From: Bacteroides eggerthii
Lineage (GTDB): Bacteria > Bacteroidota > Bacteroidia > Bacteroidales > Bacteroidaceae
Direction: 5' to 3'
Assembly (NCBI RefSeq): GCF_025146565.1
Contig: NZ_CP102258.1
Coordinates: 1,582,001 to 1,646,000 of the forward strand
Length of the DNA: 64,000 bases
Part shown: positions 8,805 through 18,876 of the stretch, in pieces
How positions within the stretch are numbered: the stretch's first letter is position 1
Layout: every line of letters starts with the position of its first letter
Position numbers and translations under genes: made by a program
The notes under the pieces: generated by a model
Databases searched by the model: none
What the model was told of the DNA's origin: nothing
Seen by the model: only the letters and a program-made list of their open reading frames with translations

Positions 8805-10031
8805 TTATCTATGCAAACGTTGATAGCATAAGTAGTATTTTTTTACTTTTTTAGAGAGCAGGGATATATTAAGCATATCCGATGCTTCGGCTATATTTTT
8901 AGTGGATCCGTCGTTGTATAGGATGTCGATGCTGTCGTCTGCAGGATCGTACATATTCTTCTCAATGCTCGGGGTGGCAACGAAATAACTTGCTTCGGGA
9001 AGAAGGATGTCCAGTTGCCCGCTGATTTGCCGGATGATTTCTCTTTTCCGTTCCTCGCTGAAAGGATCGGTGGAGATTTCCACTTTGAATATATTACGGT
9101 TAATCATGCCCATACTTAGTGTGGAAAGTACTTTGTCCGGGTGGGTGCTCCATACTTTCAGGGCTGTCCAGATGTCGTTATCATCCAGTTGGATGTAGTT
9201 CTCCAGACAATCCGGATTATTGTAGAATATTTCCCGGTTGACATCATTATACAAGAAGAATTTCAATGCAGGCGAAGCAAACAAATCCATACCTTTTCCG
9301 GCCAGTTCCTTGGCACGTAGTAATGTACTGATGAGCATCTTCTCGTATGCAACCGATGTTTTGTGCAGATATACCTGCCAGTACATCAGGCGGCGTGCAG
9401 TGAGAAAGTTCTCAATGGAATAAATTCCTTTGGACTCGACGACCAGGTGGTCGTCTTTTACATCGAGCATTTTGATGATACGTGCTGAACCTATATTCCC
9501 TTCGGTAACTCCTGTGTAAAAGCTGTCGCGGCGCAGATAGTCCAGCCGGTCCATGTCCAGTTGCCCGCTTACCAACTGATGTAGGAAACGTTTGGGATAC
9601 TCGTCTTTGAATATCTGGATGGCAAGCGTGAGCTGTCCGTTCATCTCCTTGTTGATGCGCTCCATTAGCATCAAAGAGATGTCTTCGTGCGAAACACCCT
9701 TTACGATAGTGTCCTCAAGTACATGAGAGAACGGGCCATGACCGATGTCATGCATCAGAATAGCCGCTTGTACGGCTTCCGCTTCACTGTCAAAGATGAA
9801 ATTGCCTTTGGCTGTGAGTTGCTGGATAGCTTCGCTCATGAGATAGAATGAGCCCAAGGAGTGTTGGAACCGGGTGTGCTGTGCGCCGGGGTATACGACA
9901 GACGACAATCCCAGCTGCTTGATACGGGTCAGACGTTGCAAAAGGGGATGCCGTACAATGTCGTACAGCAACCCCTTCGGTATGTTAATGAACCCGAACA
10001 CCGGGTCGTTGATGATTTTTCTTGCTTGCAC
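8805..10031 (-). CDS. HD-domain phosphohydrolase
   Basis: The 408-residue protein starts MQARKIINDPVFGFI. Metal-binding HD motifs are visible: TRFQHSLG, LMHDIGHGPFSH, and QLDMDRLDYLRRDS. These match the dGTPase-like/YdhJ HD family. The substrate is not known and nucleotide hydrolysis is only family-level knowledge. It is followed by the lpx genes after an 84-base gap and preceded by pyrF. Confidence 0.88.
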   Translation of the reverse strand: MQARKIINDPVFGFINIPKGLLYDIVRHPLLQRLTRIKQLGLSSVVYPGAQHTRFQHSLGSFYLMSEAIQQLTAKGNFIFDSEAEAVQAAILMHDIGHGPFSHVLEDTIVKGVSHEDISLMLMERINKEMNGQLTLAIQIFKDEYPKRFLHQLVSGQLDMDRLDYLRRDSFYTGVTEGNIGSARIIKMLDVKDDHLVVESKGIYSIENFLTARRLMYWQVYLHKTSVAYEKMLISTLLRAKELAGKGMDLFASPALKFFLYNDVNREIFYNNPDCLENYIQLDDNDIWTALKVWSTHPDKVLSTLSMGMINRNIFKVEISTDPFSEERKREIIRQISGQLDILLPEASYFVATPSIEKNMYDPADDSIDILYNDGSTKNIAEASDMLNISLLSKKVKKYYLCYQRLHR

Positions 10032-10115
10032 CTTTTATCGTTGTTAGTTATTAATGGTTGGTGGTTTGTTGGCGTTTTTTTAGATATGAACAGCCTGCCG
10101 GTAAATCATCGGTCA

Positions 10116-10946
10116 CTAATCATTAATCACTTTCTTCAGTTGTTCAGCCATTTGTGCCTGTACTTCCTGAGCGGCTTTACGTGAAGCAGCTGCAAAGTTT
10201 TCTGTCTTATCTACATAGATGATGCCGCGGCTGGAGTTCACAATCAGTCCACAGGTCCTGTTCATACCATATTTGCAGACTTCTTCCAATGAACCGCCTT
10301 GTGCACCCACGCCGGGTACTAAAAGGAAGTGGTTGGGAACAATCTTGCGGATATCTTCGAAAGCACGTCCCTGAGTGGCGCCCACTACGTACATCATTTG
10401 TTCATCGTTTGCCCATTCCTGTGACTTGCGCAATACTTTTTCAAAGAGGCGTTCGCCGTTCCGGTCCTCTGTCAGCTGGAAGTCGTGCGATCCTTTGTTG
10501 CTGGTCAGGGCAAGCAGGATAACCCATTTGTCTTCGTAAGTGAGGAACGGAGTAACGCTGTCTTCACCCATATAGGGCGCTACGGTCACCGAGTCGATAT
10601 CCAACTCTTCAAAGAAAGTGCGTGCATACATGGCGGAAGTATTGCCTATATCACCACGTTTGGCATCGGCTATGATGAACTGGTCGGGGTAGTTTTGTTT
10701 GATATAGTTTACAGTCTTTTCGAAAGCGATCCAGCCTTTTACACCCATACTTTCATAAAAAGCAAGGTTTGGTTTGTAGGCGATACACAGGTCGGCTGTT
10801 GCGTCGATAATTGCTTTATTAAAAGCAAAGATGGGATCTTCTTCTTTCAATAGATGCTCCGGAATCTTTTTGATGTCCGTATCCAAACCAACGCAGAGAA
10901 ATGATTTCTTGCGTTTGATATTTTCAAAGAGCTGTTGTTTATTCAT
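10116..10946 (-). CDS. pyrF: Orotidine 5'-phosphate decarboxylase
   Basis: The 276-residue protein converts OMP to UMP in pyrimidine synthesis. The catalytic segment is [14 protein letters not shown], with [10 protein letters not shown] near the N-terminus and [12 protein letters not shown] in the C-terminal half. Its length and motifs are those of the longer, type 2 form of the enzyme. It follows prfA and a membrane protein gene on the same strand. Confidence 0.95.
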   Translation of the reverse strand: MNKQQLFENIKRKKSFLCVGLDTDIKKIPEHLLKEEDPIFAFNKAIIDATADLCIAYKPNLAFYESMGVKGWIAFEKTVNYIKQNYPDQFIIADAKRGDIGNTSAMYARTFFEELDIDSVTVAPYMGEDSVTPFLTYEDKWVILLALTSNKGSHDFQLTEDRNGERLFEKVLRKSQEWANDEQMMYVVGATQGRAFEDIRKIVPNHFLLVPGVGAQGGSLEEVCKYGMNRTCGLIVNSSRGIIYVDKTENFAAASRKAAQEVQAQMAEQLKKVIND

Positions 10947-10972
10947 ATAGCAATTCTGTTAGTTTGATAGTT

Positions 10973-12745
10973 CTACTTTTTAAATAAATATCCTTTTATG
11001 CTCATTCTTGCATCCTCGTTGCTTTCTTTTTCATAATAAAAGTCGAAGCCGGTCAGTATGAACAGGTTTTTGGGGGAGTTGCACTGGAAAGGAGTAGGCA
11101 GTATGTGTCCATGTTTGCTGTTCTGTTCCAACTGTTCCAATGTCTTGAGTTCGATGTATACGCTGTCGTTCAGTTTGCCTGTCCGGGTATCGAGCGGGAC
11201 AGGTAATATGCCGTTCTTGAGGTATTGCCGGGAAATGGTGAGCCGGTGGGATGACGCGCCATTATCGGGTACAGCGATAAACCGGGTGTAACCTTCGGGA
11301 ATATCAACAATTGTTTGACTGTCGGTTTCGCCACTGTAAGTAACCCGTTTATTGCCAGTCTCGACAGCCACTGTATCCGCTTCCAGATCCATTGCCACAG
11401 AATACAGATTGTAAGTTACATTCTTGTCTATCAGATGAGTGACACTTTCCGTACCGAACCAGTTGCTCAAATACTTGAATTTACTGTTTATCTGTATGGC
11501 TTTCTTTTCCGGCAGCGAATATATCCATTCCTTGTATTGTTGCAATGATAAGGGAGCTTCTGTTTGGCAACTGTGTTGCATCTCGTCCCTTATTTCGTTG
11601 AGAATAGTGTTTTTTGTGATGCTGGCATAGTTGACAGGCAATGCAGACGTCAGCAAAAAGATAATGGCAAATGAAATGGGTATCCAATTGATGCGTCGGG
11701 CCTTTATGATGAACAACCCGATGCAGACAATATAAAACCAACCGTTGAGTGTCGCTAGATAGAGCCGGTTGAGGGTGATGCCGTAATCATTGAAGCGGCG
11801 TATAATGCCTATTGTCATCAATAGCAACAATGGCAATATCAATATGGGCATCCAGCGGGCAATCCAGTTGTCGAACCGTTTGCCTTCTTTGAAGCGGGTG
11901 GGGTATAACCCGAATTGGATGGCGATACATACTGTCATTAGCGCTACAATAAGCCATGATACCCAGCCTATGGGCAATTCCCAGCTGACAAGTATGCGGG
12001 TGGCATAAATATAAAGGACTGTCAGATAGCCGGCCGTAAGAGGCAGGAACAGATAGTGCAGAATACCGTTCAGAAACTCTGAAGAATGTGGCTCCCGGTT
12101 ATGCTTGTCATCTCCTTGCGGCAGTAATCCGAGGAACAGCATTAATCCGAGCAACACGTTGCACAGATAGTAGATGTAGGCATAGCATTTTCCGCTGATG
12201 TGTATCTCAAATAATTGGTGGAGCGAAAACATCAGCAGGCTGATGCCTGCACATAGGATGAGTCCTATAACCTGCGTGACAATATATGAAGAAATGGCGT
12301 TCAGTGCAAAATTCCAGCTTGCAACGTCATTCTTTTCACGTAAGAATGAAAGGAAAAAAGTAGAAAGTCCTACGGCGAGAATAGCAGCAGCGTGGGCAAT
12401 ACCGATCTCGATCCACGAACTTTCTGTGGCAAGATAATAATAGAGAAGGAAAGCGTCGGCTATAAGCAGTGCGTGTGCGGCAAGTTGTATGCCCGTCTTC
12501 CACAAACGGCTTTTCACTTCTTCACTCCAGAGATGAAGTGTGAGTGAAAGCAGGATGCCTACCGATAGATAGTAGCCGGTTATGAACAGTAACCGGTCTT
12601 CGCCCTTCCAGCCTGTTGATGTCAGATAGATGAGATAGGCTGTGAATACAAAGATAAAGGTTACCGTAACCGGAAAACGCTTCAAGCAATTCTGAAACGC
12701 CTCGGCAGCTGTGTGAAACGCTTTCTCTACTGATAGCCTTTTCAT
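10973..12745 (-). CDS. DUF4153-type multi-pass membrane protein
   Basis: The 590-residue protein has about 11 hydrophobic helices in residues 25-375, then a soluble C-terminal region of about 200 residues. The pattern matches Bacteroidetes DUF4153 proteins. No catalytic motif is recognisable and the function is unknown. It starts only 2 bases after prfA ends, so it is probably co-transcribed with it. Its neighbour on the other side is pyrF. Confidence 0.75.
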   Translation of the reverse strand: MKRLSVEKAFHTAAEAFQNCLKRFPVTVTFIFVFTAYLIYLTSTGWKGEDRLLFITGYYLSVGILLSLTLHLWSEEVKSRLWKTGIQLAAHALLIADAFLLYYYLATESSWIEIGIAHAAAILAVGLSTFFLSFLREKNDVASWNFALNAISSYIVTQVIGLILCAGISLLMFSLHQLFEIHISGKCYAYIYYLCNVLLGLMLFLGLLPQGDDKHNREPHSSEFLNGILHYLFLPLTAGYLTVLYIYATRILVSWELPIGWVSWLIVALMTVCIAIQFGLYPTRFKEGKRFDNWIARWMPILILPLLLLMTIGIIRRFNDYGITLNRLYLATLNGWFYIVCIGLFIIKARRINWIPISFAIIFLLTSALPVNYASITKNTILNEIRDEMQHSCQTEAPLSLQQYKEWIYSLPEKKAIQINSKFKYLSNWFGTESVTHLIDKNVTYNLYSVAMDLEADTVAVETGNKRVTYSGETDSQTIVDIPEGYTRFIAVPDNGASSHRLTISRQYLKNGILPVPLDTRTGKLNDSVYIELKTLEQLEQNSKHGHILPTPFQCNSPKNLFILTGFDFYYEKESNEDARMSIKGYLFKK

Positions 12746-12747
12746 AA

Positions 12748-13860
12748 CTATAATTCGCTTTCTTTTAGCCTCTCTGCATTTTCCGCAACAATCAGGTGAT
12801 CTATGCAGTCCTGAATGTCGCCGTCCATAAAGGCGGAGAGATTGTAAATTGTATAGTTGATGCGGTGGTCCGTAATACGTCCCTGCGGATAGTTGTAGGT
12901 ACGTATTTTTGCCGAACGGTCACCGGTAGAAACCATTGTCTTTCGTTTGGAAGCGATGTCGTCGATGTATTTCTGGTGTTCCTTATCATATATAAAGGTA
13001 CGCAGGCGGGAGAGGGCGCGTTCTTTGTTCTTCGGTTGGTCGCGTGTTTCGGTACATTCAATGAGAATTTCCTCTACGACACCGGTATTCGGGTTTTTCC
13101 AGTTGTAGCGTAGGCGTACACCGGATTCCACCTTATTTACGTTCTGACCGCCGGCGCCGCCACTTCGGAAAGTGTCCCATTTGATTTCTCCTTCATTGAT
13201 CACTACATCGAATTCTTCGGCTTCGGGCAGTACGGCTACGGATGCGGCCGATGTATGTACACGTCCCTGAGTTTCGGTGGCAGGCACACGCTGCACGCGA
13301 TGTACTCCCGACTCATATTTCAGCGTACCGTATACATTATCTCCTGTCACAGAACAGATGATTTCTTTGAAACCGCCGGCTGCGCCCTCATTGGCGCTGG
13401 ATATATCCAGTTTCCAGCCTTTTGTTTCGCAGTACTTGGTGTACATGCGGAAAAGGTCTCCGGCAAAAATAGCTGCTTCGTCACCGCCTGCACCACCGCG
13501 GATTTCAAGAATAGCATTGCGGCTGTCCTGCGGGTCGGCAGGGACAAGCAGCAATTTGATCTGCTCTTCCAGTTCAGGTTGGCGCGTCTGGCAGGCGTCG
13601 AGTTCTTCGCGAGCCATTTCGCGCATTTCGGCGTCGGTTTCGTTGGCGATGATTTCTTTGGCTTCCTCAATGCCGCTTAATACCTGCATGTATTCTTTGC
13701 GGGCCTTCATCAGGTCACCCAGCTCTTTGTATTCTTTGGTGAGTTTGACGTAGCGCTTCTGGTCGGCAATCACTGCCGGGTCGGTTATCAGCGTGGATAC
13801 TTCTTCGAAGCGGGCAACGAGTCCTTCCAGCTTTTCTAATATGGTGTTGTTATCTGCCAT
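12748..13860 (-). CDS. prfA: Peptide chain release factor 1
   Basis: The 370-residue protein ends translation at UAA and UAG. The tripeptide anticodon region is in HRVQRVPATETQGR (PAT), as expected for RF1 rather than RF2. The GGQ motif that enters the peptidyl-transferase centre is in RSGGAGGQNVNKVES. The length is normal. Neighbours are purM upstream and a DUF4153 gene 2 bases downstream. Confidence 0.97.
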   Translation of the reverse strand: MADNNTILEKLEGLVARFEEVSTLITDPAVIADQKRYVKLTKEYKELGDLMKARKEYMQVLSGIEEAKEIIANETDAEMREMAREELDACQTRQPELEEQIKLLLVPADPQDSRNAILEIRGGAGGDEAAIFAGDLFRMYTKYCETKGWKLDISSANEGAAGGFKEIICSVTGDNVYGTLKYESGVHRVQRVPATETQGRVHTSAASVAVLPEAEEFDVVINEGEIKWDTFRSGGAGGQNVNKVESGVRLRYNWKNPNTGVVEEILIECTETRDQPKNKERALSRLRTFIYDKEHQKYIDDIASKRKTMVSTGDRSAKIRTYNYPQGRITDHRINYTIYNLSAFMDGDIQDCIDHLIVAENAERLKESEL

Positions 13861-13906
13861 AATCTATTTGTACACTCTTCTCTTAAAACGATATTGTTTT
13901 CAGCAA

Positions 13907-14149
13907 TTAGTTCCATGGAGCATGTTTACGATTCTGCCATATCGTGTCAACGGTGATATATTCTATACACGACCAGCCTATTATGCTTATTGAGCGTATA
14001 ATGATGCGGTCAATCCTTGTTTCAGGTTCCTGAAAAAGTCCTATCAGTTCACTGATAAGGTCGATGATAACGAATAAAATGGCGATTGCACCTATCTGAA
14101 CCACACTTTTAGGAACTTTGATGTAAGTACTATCGTTTTCTGTGCTCAT
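13907..14149 (-). CDS. Small membrane protein of unknown function
   Basis: This 80-residue protein has one clear membrane helix (about 17-38, VQIGAIAILFVIIDLISEL) and a second weakly hydrophobic stretch (50-68). It begins 6 bases after the end of purM, between purM and prfA on the same strand, and has a normal ATG start. I recognise no family. Its position in a tight operon supports it being real. Confidence 0.55.
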   Translation of the reverse strand: MSTENDSTYIKVPKSVVQIGAIAILFVIIDLISELIGLFQEPETRIDRIIIRSISIIGWSCIEYITVDTIWQNRKHAPWN

Positions 14150-14155
14150 TCTTAA

Positions 14156-15325
14156 TTAGTATCTGAATTCTCCAAACTCGCTCTTGATAATCAATTCCTT
14201 CTTGTCACTCTCTTCGATACGTCCTACAATCTGTGCATCAATATTGAAACTCTTGCTGATAGCAATCACTTCTTCCGCATGTTCGGGAGAGAGGTACACT
14301 TCAAGGCGGTGTCCCATATTGAATACCTTGTACATTTCGCTCCAGTCCGTATCACTTTGTTCTTTGATAGTCTTGAACAACGGAGGAACCGGGAAAAGGT
14401 TATCTTTGATGACGCGGCAGTTGTCACCTACAAAATGCAGAACTTTGGTCTGTGCGCCGCCGGAGCAGTGCACCATGCCATGAATTTCGGGACGGAGGGC
14501 ATCGAGCAGCTTTTTCACTACCGGCGCATACGTGCGGGTAGGAGAGAGCACCAGCTTGCCGGCATCCAAAGGACTGCCTTCGACGCTGTCAGTAAGTTTC
14601 AGTTTTCCGCTGTATACCAACTCGTCGGGTACGGCTTTGTCATAGCTTTCAGGATATTTCTCGGCGAGGTATTTGGAGAAAACATCGTGGCGGGCGCTGG
14701 TAAGTCCGTTGCTACCCATACCACCGTTATATTCTTTCTCATAAGTGGCTTGCCCGCAGGAGGACAGGCCTACAATCACATCACCCGGACGGATATTGGC
14801 ATTGTTGATGACATCCGAGCGCTTCATGCGGCAAGTTACCGTAGAGTCTACGATAATGGTGCGTACCAAGTCGCCGACATCGGCCGTTTCGCCGCCGGTG
14901 GCATATACGCCTACACCCATTTCGCGAAGTTCGGCCAGCAGTTCATCCGTTCCGTTGATAATGGCGGAGATTACTTCTCCCGGAATGAGCAACTTATTGC
15001 GTCCGATAGTGCTTGATACCAAGATGTTGTCTACTGCACCCACGCAAAGCAGGTCGTCGATGTTCATAATCAGTGCATCTTGTGCAATGCCTTTCCAAAC
15101 GGAGAGGTCACCTGTTTCCTTCCAGTACATGTAGGCCAGGCTGGATTTTGTTCCTGCGCCGTCGGCATGCATGATATTACAGTACTCGGGATCGCCGCCC
15201 AGAATGTCGGGAATGATTTTGCAGAAAGCCTGCGGGAAAATACCTTTGTCGATGTTTTTGATGGCGTTGTGTACATCTTCTTTTGATGCACTGACGCCTC
15301 TCATCATATATCGTTGGTTGCTCAT
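14156..15325 (-). CDS. purM: Phosphoribosylformylglycinamidine cyclo-ligase (AIR synthase)
   Basis: The 389-residue protein makes aminoimidazole ribotide in purine synthesis. Family features are HADGAGTKSSLAYMY, the DDLLCVGA segment, ATGGETADVGD and VHCSGGAQTK. I chose the ATG at 15325 (MSNQRYMMRG). An upstream ATG at 15355 falls inside a consensus promoter at 15353-15360, so it cannot be the main start. Transcription is probably independent, with the small membrane gene and prfA following. Confidence 0.92.
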   Translation of the reverse strand: MSNQRYMMRGVSASKEDVHNAIKNIDKGIFPQAFCKIIPDILGGDPEYCNIMHADGAGTKSSLAYMYWKETGDLSVWKGIAQDALIMNIDDLLCVGAVDNILVSSTIGRNKLLIPGEVISAIINGTDELLAELREMGVGVYATGGETADVGDLVRTIIVDSTVTCRMKRSDVINNANIRPGDVIVGLSSCGQATYEKEYNGGMGSNGLTSARHDVFSKYLAEKYPESYDKAVPDELVYSGKLKLTDSVEGSPLDAGKLVLSPTRTYAPVVKKLLDALRPEIHGMVHCSGGAQTKVLHFVGDNCRVIKDNLFPVPPLFKTIKEQSDTDWSEMYKVFNMGHRLEVYLSPEHAEEVIAISKSFNIDAQIVGRIEESDKKELIIKSEFGEFRY

Positions 15326-15352
15326 GAGATAATAAGTTAGTTCAATTGTGTG

Positions 15353-15360
15353 CAAAAGTA
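15353..15360 (-). promoter_or_regulatory. Bacteroides -7 promoter box for purM
   Basis: The minus strand reads TACTTTTG, matching TAnnTTTG, about 28 bases ahead of the chosen purM start. No good TTTG is seen at the -33 position. It helps decide the purM start. Confidence 0.6.
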
Positions 15361-15396
15361 GTGATTATTTCGCTTATAGCCTTAGCTTTGCATAAA

Positions 15397-15464
15397 AAAT
15401 ATCCCCTCATCCGGTGTCGTACTTGCAAGTCTGTGCAGGCATGACACCGGATGAGGGGATATTT
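15397..15464 (-). terminator. 22-base-stem terminator downstream of lemA
   Basis: Bases 15397-15418 and 15443-15464 form a perfect 22-base stem with a 24-base loop. On the minus strand it is followed by a run of T residues. It lies 18 bases beyond the lemA stop and ends the TPM/LemA transcript. Confidence 0.88.
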
Positions 15465-15482
15465 GATATTCAATCCGTTTCT

Positions 15483-16064
15483 TTAGAACTCCACCTTAGG
15501 TGCTTGTTCGCTGCCTTCGGCGGCTTCAAAGTAGGCGCGTTTCTCAAAGCCGAAAATACCGGCAAGAATGTTCTTGGGGAAACGGCGGATTGCCGTATTA
15601 AAGTTCTTTGCAGCATTGTTGAAATTGGTGCGTGCTACGTTGATGCGGTTCTCTGTCCCTTCCAGTTGGGCTTGCAATTCCAGAAAATTCTGATTGGCTT
15701 TCAAGTCGGGATAGTTCTCGGTAATGGCAAGCAGTTTGCCAAGGGCGGAAGTAACCGCGCCCTGTGCTTTTTGGTATTCAGCCAGTTTTTCCGGTGTCAG
15801 GTCGTTGGCGTCTATGGTCATTTGAGTGGCTTTGCTGCGGGCTTCCACCACACCTTCCAACGTTTCCTTTTCGTGAGAAGCATATCCTTTGACTGTATTT
15901 ACGAGGTTCGGAATCAGGTCGGCGCGGCGTTGATATTGTGTTTCGACGTTAGACCATTGTCCGCTGACATTTTCGTCCATAGTGACGAGCCCGTTGTAGC
16001 CGGTAACACCCCAAATGGCAAGAAGGGCTATAACAACAATGATGATAATGGTTGATTTTTTCAT
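15483..16064 (-). CDS. lemA: LemA family protein
   Basis: The 193-residue protein starts MKKSTIIIIVVIALLAIWGV, an N-terminal membrane anchor. The LemA core (NVETQYQRRADLIPNLVNTV, NLKA-type helices, INVARTNFNNA) and the terminal FPKNILAGIFGF motif follow. The start at 16064 puts the hydrophobic helix at the N-terminus; an upstream ATG at 16121 adds a basic leader that does not fit. LemA proteins are membrane-anchored helical bundles of poorly known role, usually encoded beside TPM proteins as here. Confidence 0.92.
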   Translation of the reverse strand: MKKSTIIIIVVIALLAIWGVTGYNGLVTMDENVSGQWSNVETQYQRRADLIPNLVNTVKGYASHEKETLEGVVEARSKATQMTIDANDLTPEKLAEYQKAQGAVTSALGKLLAITENYPDLKANQNFLELQAQLEGTENRINVARTNFNNAAKNFNTAIRRFPKNILAGIFGFEKRAYFEAAEGSEQAPKVEF

Positions 16065-16204
16065 ACTTCTTCTTTTTTTATAGCCTTCCTGTCTCCTTGA
16101 AGAGGCAAGCAGGCGTTTCATTAAACAATATTCTTAGGTATATATCACTGATTGATTGTCTATGCAGACAACCCATTCTTCTTCCTTCTTAGGAGAATGA
16201 GGGG

Positions 16205-17107
16205 TCAGAACCGCGAGCCGGCTCCTCCGCCACCGCCCATACCTCCTCCGAAGCTACCTCCGCTAAAGCCTCCGCCACTTCCGCCAAAGCCGCCTCCGCC
16301 GAAAATGACAGGGCCTCCTCCACCACCTCCCCGGTAGTTCTCATCGTAAGATTGCTGTCGGCGCACCACTTTGTGACCGCAGTTGCGGCACGTGTAGGTG
16401 ACATCTTCTGTCCGTACTCCGTTGCGACGTGAGACAAGCACGCTGTTGCTCCGTTGCAGTTTATGCTGGCCGCACTGCGGACATTTGCTTGCAGCGCGTG
16501 TTTTTAGTATTCCTGCCACGATAGCGATCGCAAAGAAACCGATGACAGCCAGAATCAGCCCTATCGGAGATTCACCGCTGTTTTCGTCAGAGTCGTTTGT
16601 CATGCTGCCGTCAAGGCGGACACATACGGCACGTACGCCGGCCACCATACCCGCATCCCAGTTGCCGTCTTTCAGATAAGGAATCATGTCTCGGGTCTGA
16701 ATACGTTTGCAAATGGCATCGGGCAAGTCTCCTTCCAATCCATATCCGGTATAGAACTGGATGCAACGCTGGTCGGTTACCAGCAGGATAACCAGGCCGT
16801 TATTCTTGTCTTTCTTACCCACACCCCATTCGTTGAGCAGCTGATGCGAAAACTCAAAACAGTCTTCATTGCCGATAGACGGTACGACGGCCACTACGGT
16901 TTCAATGCCGGTCTGCTGTTCCAATGCATAAAGCATCCGGTCTATTTCGCCGCATGCCGAAACGGAGAGGATGCCGGCCGGGTTGCAAACATAGCGTGTC
17001 TTGTCCTGAAGGTGTACTTTAGGAATATTCTTAGTGGTGTAAATTTCCTGTGACTGCAAGGAAACAAGTATGCACAAGAAGAGTGCTATGGATATAATTC
17101 GTTTCAT
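16205..17107 (-). CDS. TPM-domain (YgcG-like) exported membrane protein
   Basis: The 300-residue protein has a signal peptide (1-20, ending SLQSQ), then a TPM domain (about 33-165, with CNPAGILS, VAVVPSIG and VGKKDKNNGLVILL). A membrane helix (about 182-204), a four-Cys zinc ribbon (CPQCGQHK to CRNCGHK) and a Gly-rich C-terminus follow. The layout is typical of TPM proteins paired with LemA. The biochemical role is unsettled. Confidence 0.88.
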   Translation of the reverse strand: MKRIISIALFLCILVSLQSQEIYTTKNIPKVHLQDKTRYVCNPAGILSVSACGEIDRMLYALEQQTGIETVVAVVPSIGNEDCFEFSHQLLNEWGVGKKDKNNGLVILLVTDQRCIQFYTGYGLEGDLPDAICKRIQTRDMIPYLKDGNWDAGMVAGVRAVCVRLDGSMTNDSDENSGESPIGLILAVIGFFAIAIVAGILKTRAASKCPQCGQHKLQRSNSVLVSRRNGVRTEDVTYTCRNCGHKVVRRQQSYDENYRGGGGGGPVIFGGGGFGGSGGGFSGGSFGGGMGGGGGAGSRF

Positions 17108-17146
17108 ATTATTGTATTTGTAGGAGCGAAGGTAGTAAAAATCACA

Positions 17147-18097
17147 TCAACGGATGTATTTCCCTACAAATTTCTTTACGCGCTCCGTATATTCCTGCGG
17201 ATAATCTTTGTAGGACATGGCATGCGTGGCGCCGGGTACAATCCATAATTCTTTCGGTTCGCTCTTGGCTTCATACAAAGGGTAGACCATACGGGTAGGT
17301 ACGTACGTATCCGCATCTCCATGGATGAAGAACATGGGAAGGCTGCATTTCTTCACTTGTTCCAAGGAAGAAGCTTCTTGGAAATTCCAACCATACTTGG
17401 CATTGCATAGCCAGCTGGTGGTGTACATTAACGGAAATTCAGGCAGTCCGAACATATCTTTCAGTTGGAATGAAAACTCGTCCCATACACTCGTATAACC
17501 GCAATCTTCTACGAAGCATTTCACAAAAGGCTGTTGCGCTTCTCCGGATACCATCATGGTGGTTGCGGCTCCCATGGAGATGCCATGCACTACCATTTGG
17601 GTGCGTTTTCCGAAAATATCGTTGGCGATATTCATCCAATTCAGCACATCAAGCCGGTCTTTCCATCCCATTTGTATGGCAGGACCCTCGCTCAGACCGT
17701 TGTCCTGCAAGTCGGGCAATAATATATTGTAATTCAGATCGTTGTTGTAAAGATAGCCTATCATCAGCATGCGGATGGCATTGTCCGTATAACCATGCAC
17801 TATGACTGCTGTCTTATCGGTGGGCTTGGCGGCAGAGGCAAACATTGCATGCAGTTGCCGGCCTTTCCGGTTGATGATGAAAGTGTCACGCAGTGCGCCT
17901 GTGGTTTGCAGGCTGTCCAGCCAGGGCGTGATGAACGGATATTTGCTGTGCATATATTCGTACGATCCCGGAATATCCTTACCTTTATTGTCTTTCGGTG
18001 TCAGCGAGTAGCCGAGCATGTAGAAGCTCCCGCCTGTGAGGGCGACCACTGCTACCGCTAACAGTCCGAGCAGACCGTATCTGATGTTTTTTTTCAT
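17147..18097 (-). CDS. Alpha/beta hydrolase, membrane anchored
   Basis: The 316-residue protein starts MKKNIRYGLLGLLAVAVVAL, giving an N-terminal membrane anchor. The nucleophile elbow is GISMG in VVHGISMGAATTM. The acid is probably the Asp of HGDADTYVP, and the catalytic His is in VPGATHAMSY. It resembles FrsA/BAAT-like prolyl-oligopeptidase-related hydrolases. I chose the start at 18097, one base after the aroE stop; the longer ORF would overlap aroE. The substrate is unknown. Confidence 0.86.
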   Translation of the reverse strand: MKKNIRYGLLGLLAVAVVALTGGSFYMLGYSLTPKDNKGKDIPGSYEYMHSKYPFITPWLDSLQTTGALRDTFIINRKGRQLHAMFASAAKPTDKTAVIVHGYTDNAIRMLMIGYLYNNDLNYNILLPDLQDNGLSEGPAIQMGWKDRLDVLNWMNIANDIFGKRTQMVVHGISMGAATTMMVSGEAQQPFVKCFVEDCGYTSVWDEFSFQLKDMFGLPEFPLMYTTSWLCNAKYGWNFQEASSLEQVKKCSLPMFFIHGDADTYVPTRMVYPLYEAKSEPKELWIVPGATHAMSYKDYPQEYTERVKKFVGKYIR

Positions 18098-18098
18098 G

Positions 18099-18851
18099 TT
18101 ATTTGTTCCAAATTTCCCATGCAGCAAAGGCTTGTAACAGCAGCATTTCGAGTCCATTCTTGGTGACAGCCCCTTGTGCTTTGCCTTTCTTCATGAAGAG
18201 TGTTTCGTTTGGATTGTATAACAAATCGTAGAGCAAATGGTTGGGGGTAAGCTCTTCGTATGGAATGTTCGGGCAAAAGTCCACTTTGGGGAACATGCCG
18301 ACAGGCGTACAGTTGACTATGACCGTATATTCGGCCATAATCTCCGGAGACAGTTCCTCGTAGGTGAGGAAGCTGCTGTCCTTTTTGGTGCGTGACACGA
18401 AGACGCTTTCTATTCCTAAGTTCTCCAGACCGCGGTATACGGCTTTGGAAGCACCGCCTGTACCCAGAATCAGCGCTTTCTTGTGGTGGGGTTGCAGTAG
18501 CGGTTCAATGGATTGCGTAAATCCGATGATGTCCGAGTTGCAGCCTATCAGTTTGACCTTTCCTTTGGGGAGACGGATGATTTTGATGACGTTGACCGCG
18601 CCTATTTTGGCTGTATCCTTGTCCAGTTCATCAAGGTAGGGGATGACTTGTTCTTTATAAGGAATGGTTACATTGAGTCCGCAGAGGTTGGAATTCTCCT
18701 CAATCACTTCCATGAAGTCTTCGATGCGGGGAATTTCGAAGTTCACATATTCTGCGTCGATGTTCTCTGCTTTGAATTTCTCATTGAAGTATCCGATGGA
18801 GAACGAATGTTTCAGCGGGTAACCGATTAGACCATATTTCTGCATATCCAA
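18099..18851 (-). CDS. aroE: Shikimate dehydrogenase
   Basis: The 250-residue protein reduces dehydroshikimate with NADPH in aromatic amino acid synthesis. The shikimate-site segments are LKHSFSIGYFNEKF and LNVTIPYKEQV with its catalytic-type Lys. The dinucleotide motif is LILGTGGASKAV, and VNCTPVGMFP follows. It is slightly shorter than enteric AroE, as is common in Bacteroides. It lies between menG/ubiE (25-base gap) and the hydrolase gene. Confidence 0.94.
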   Translation of the reverse strand: MDMQKYGLIGYPLKHSFSIGYFNEKFKAENIDAEYVNFEIPRIEDFMEVIEENSNLCGLNVTIPYKEQVIPYLDELDKDTAKIGAVNVIKIIRLPKGKVKLIGCNSDIIGFTQSIEPLLQPHHKKALILGTGGASKAVYRGLENLGIESVFVSRTKKDSSFLTYEELSPEIMAEYTVIVNCTPVGMFPKVDFCPNIPYEELTPNHLLYDLLYNPNETLFMKKGKAQGAVTKNGLEMLLLQAFAAWEIWNK

Positions 18852-18876
18852 GTGTGTTAAAGGGGAAGATAAGTGG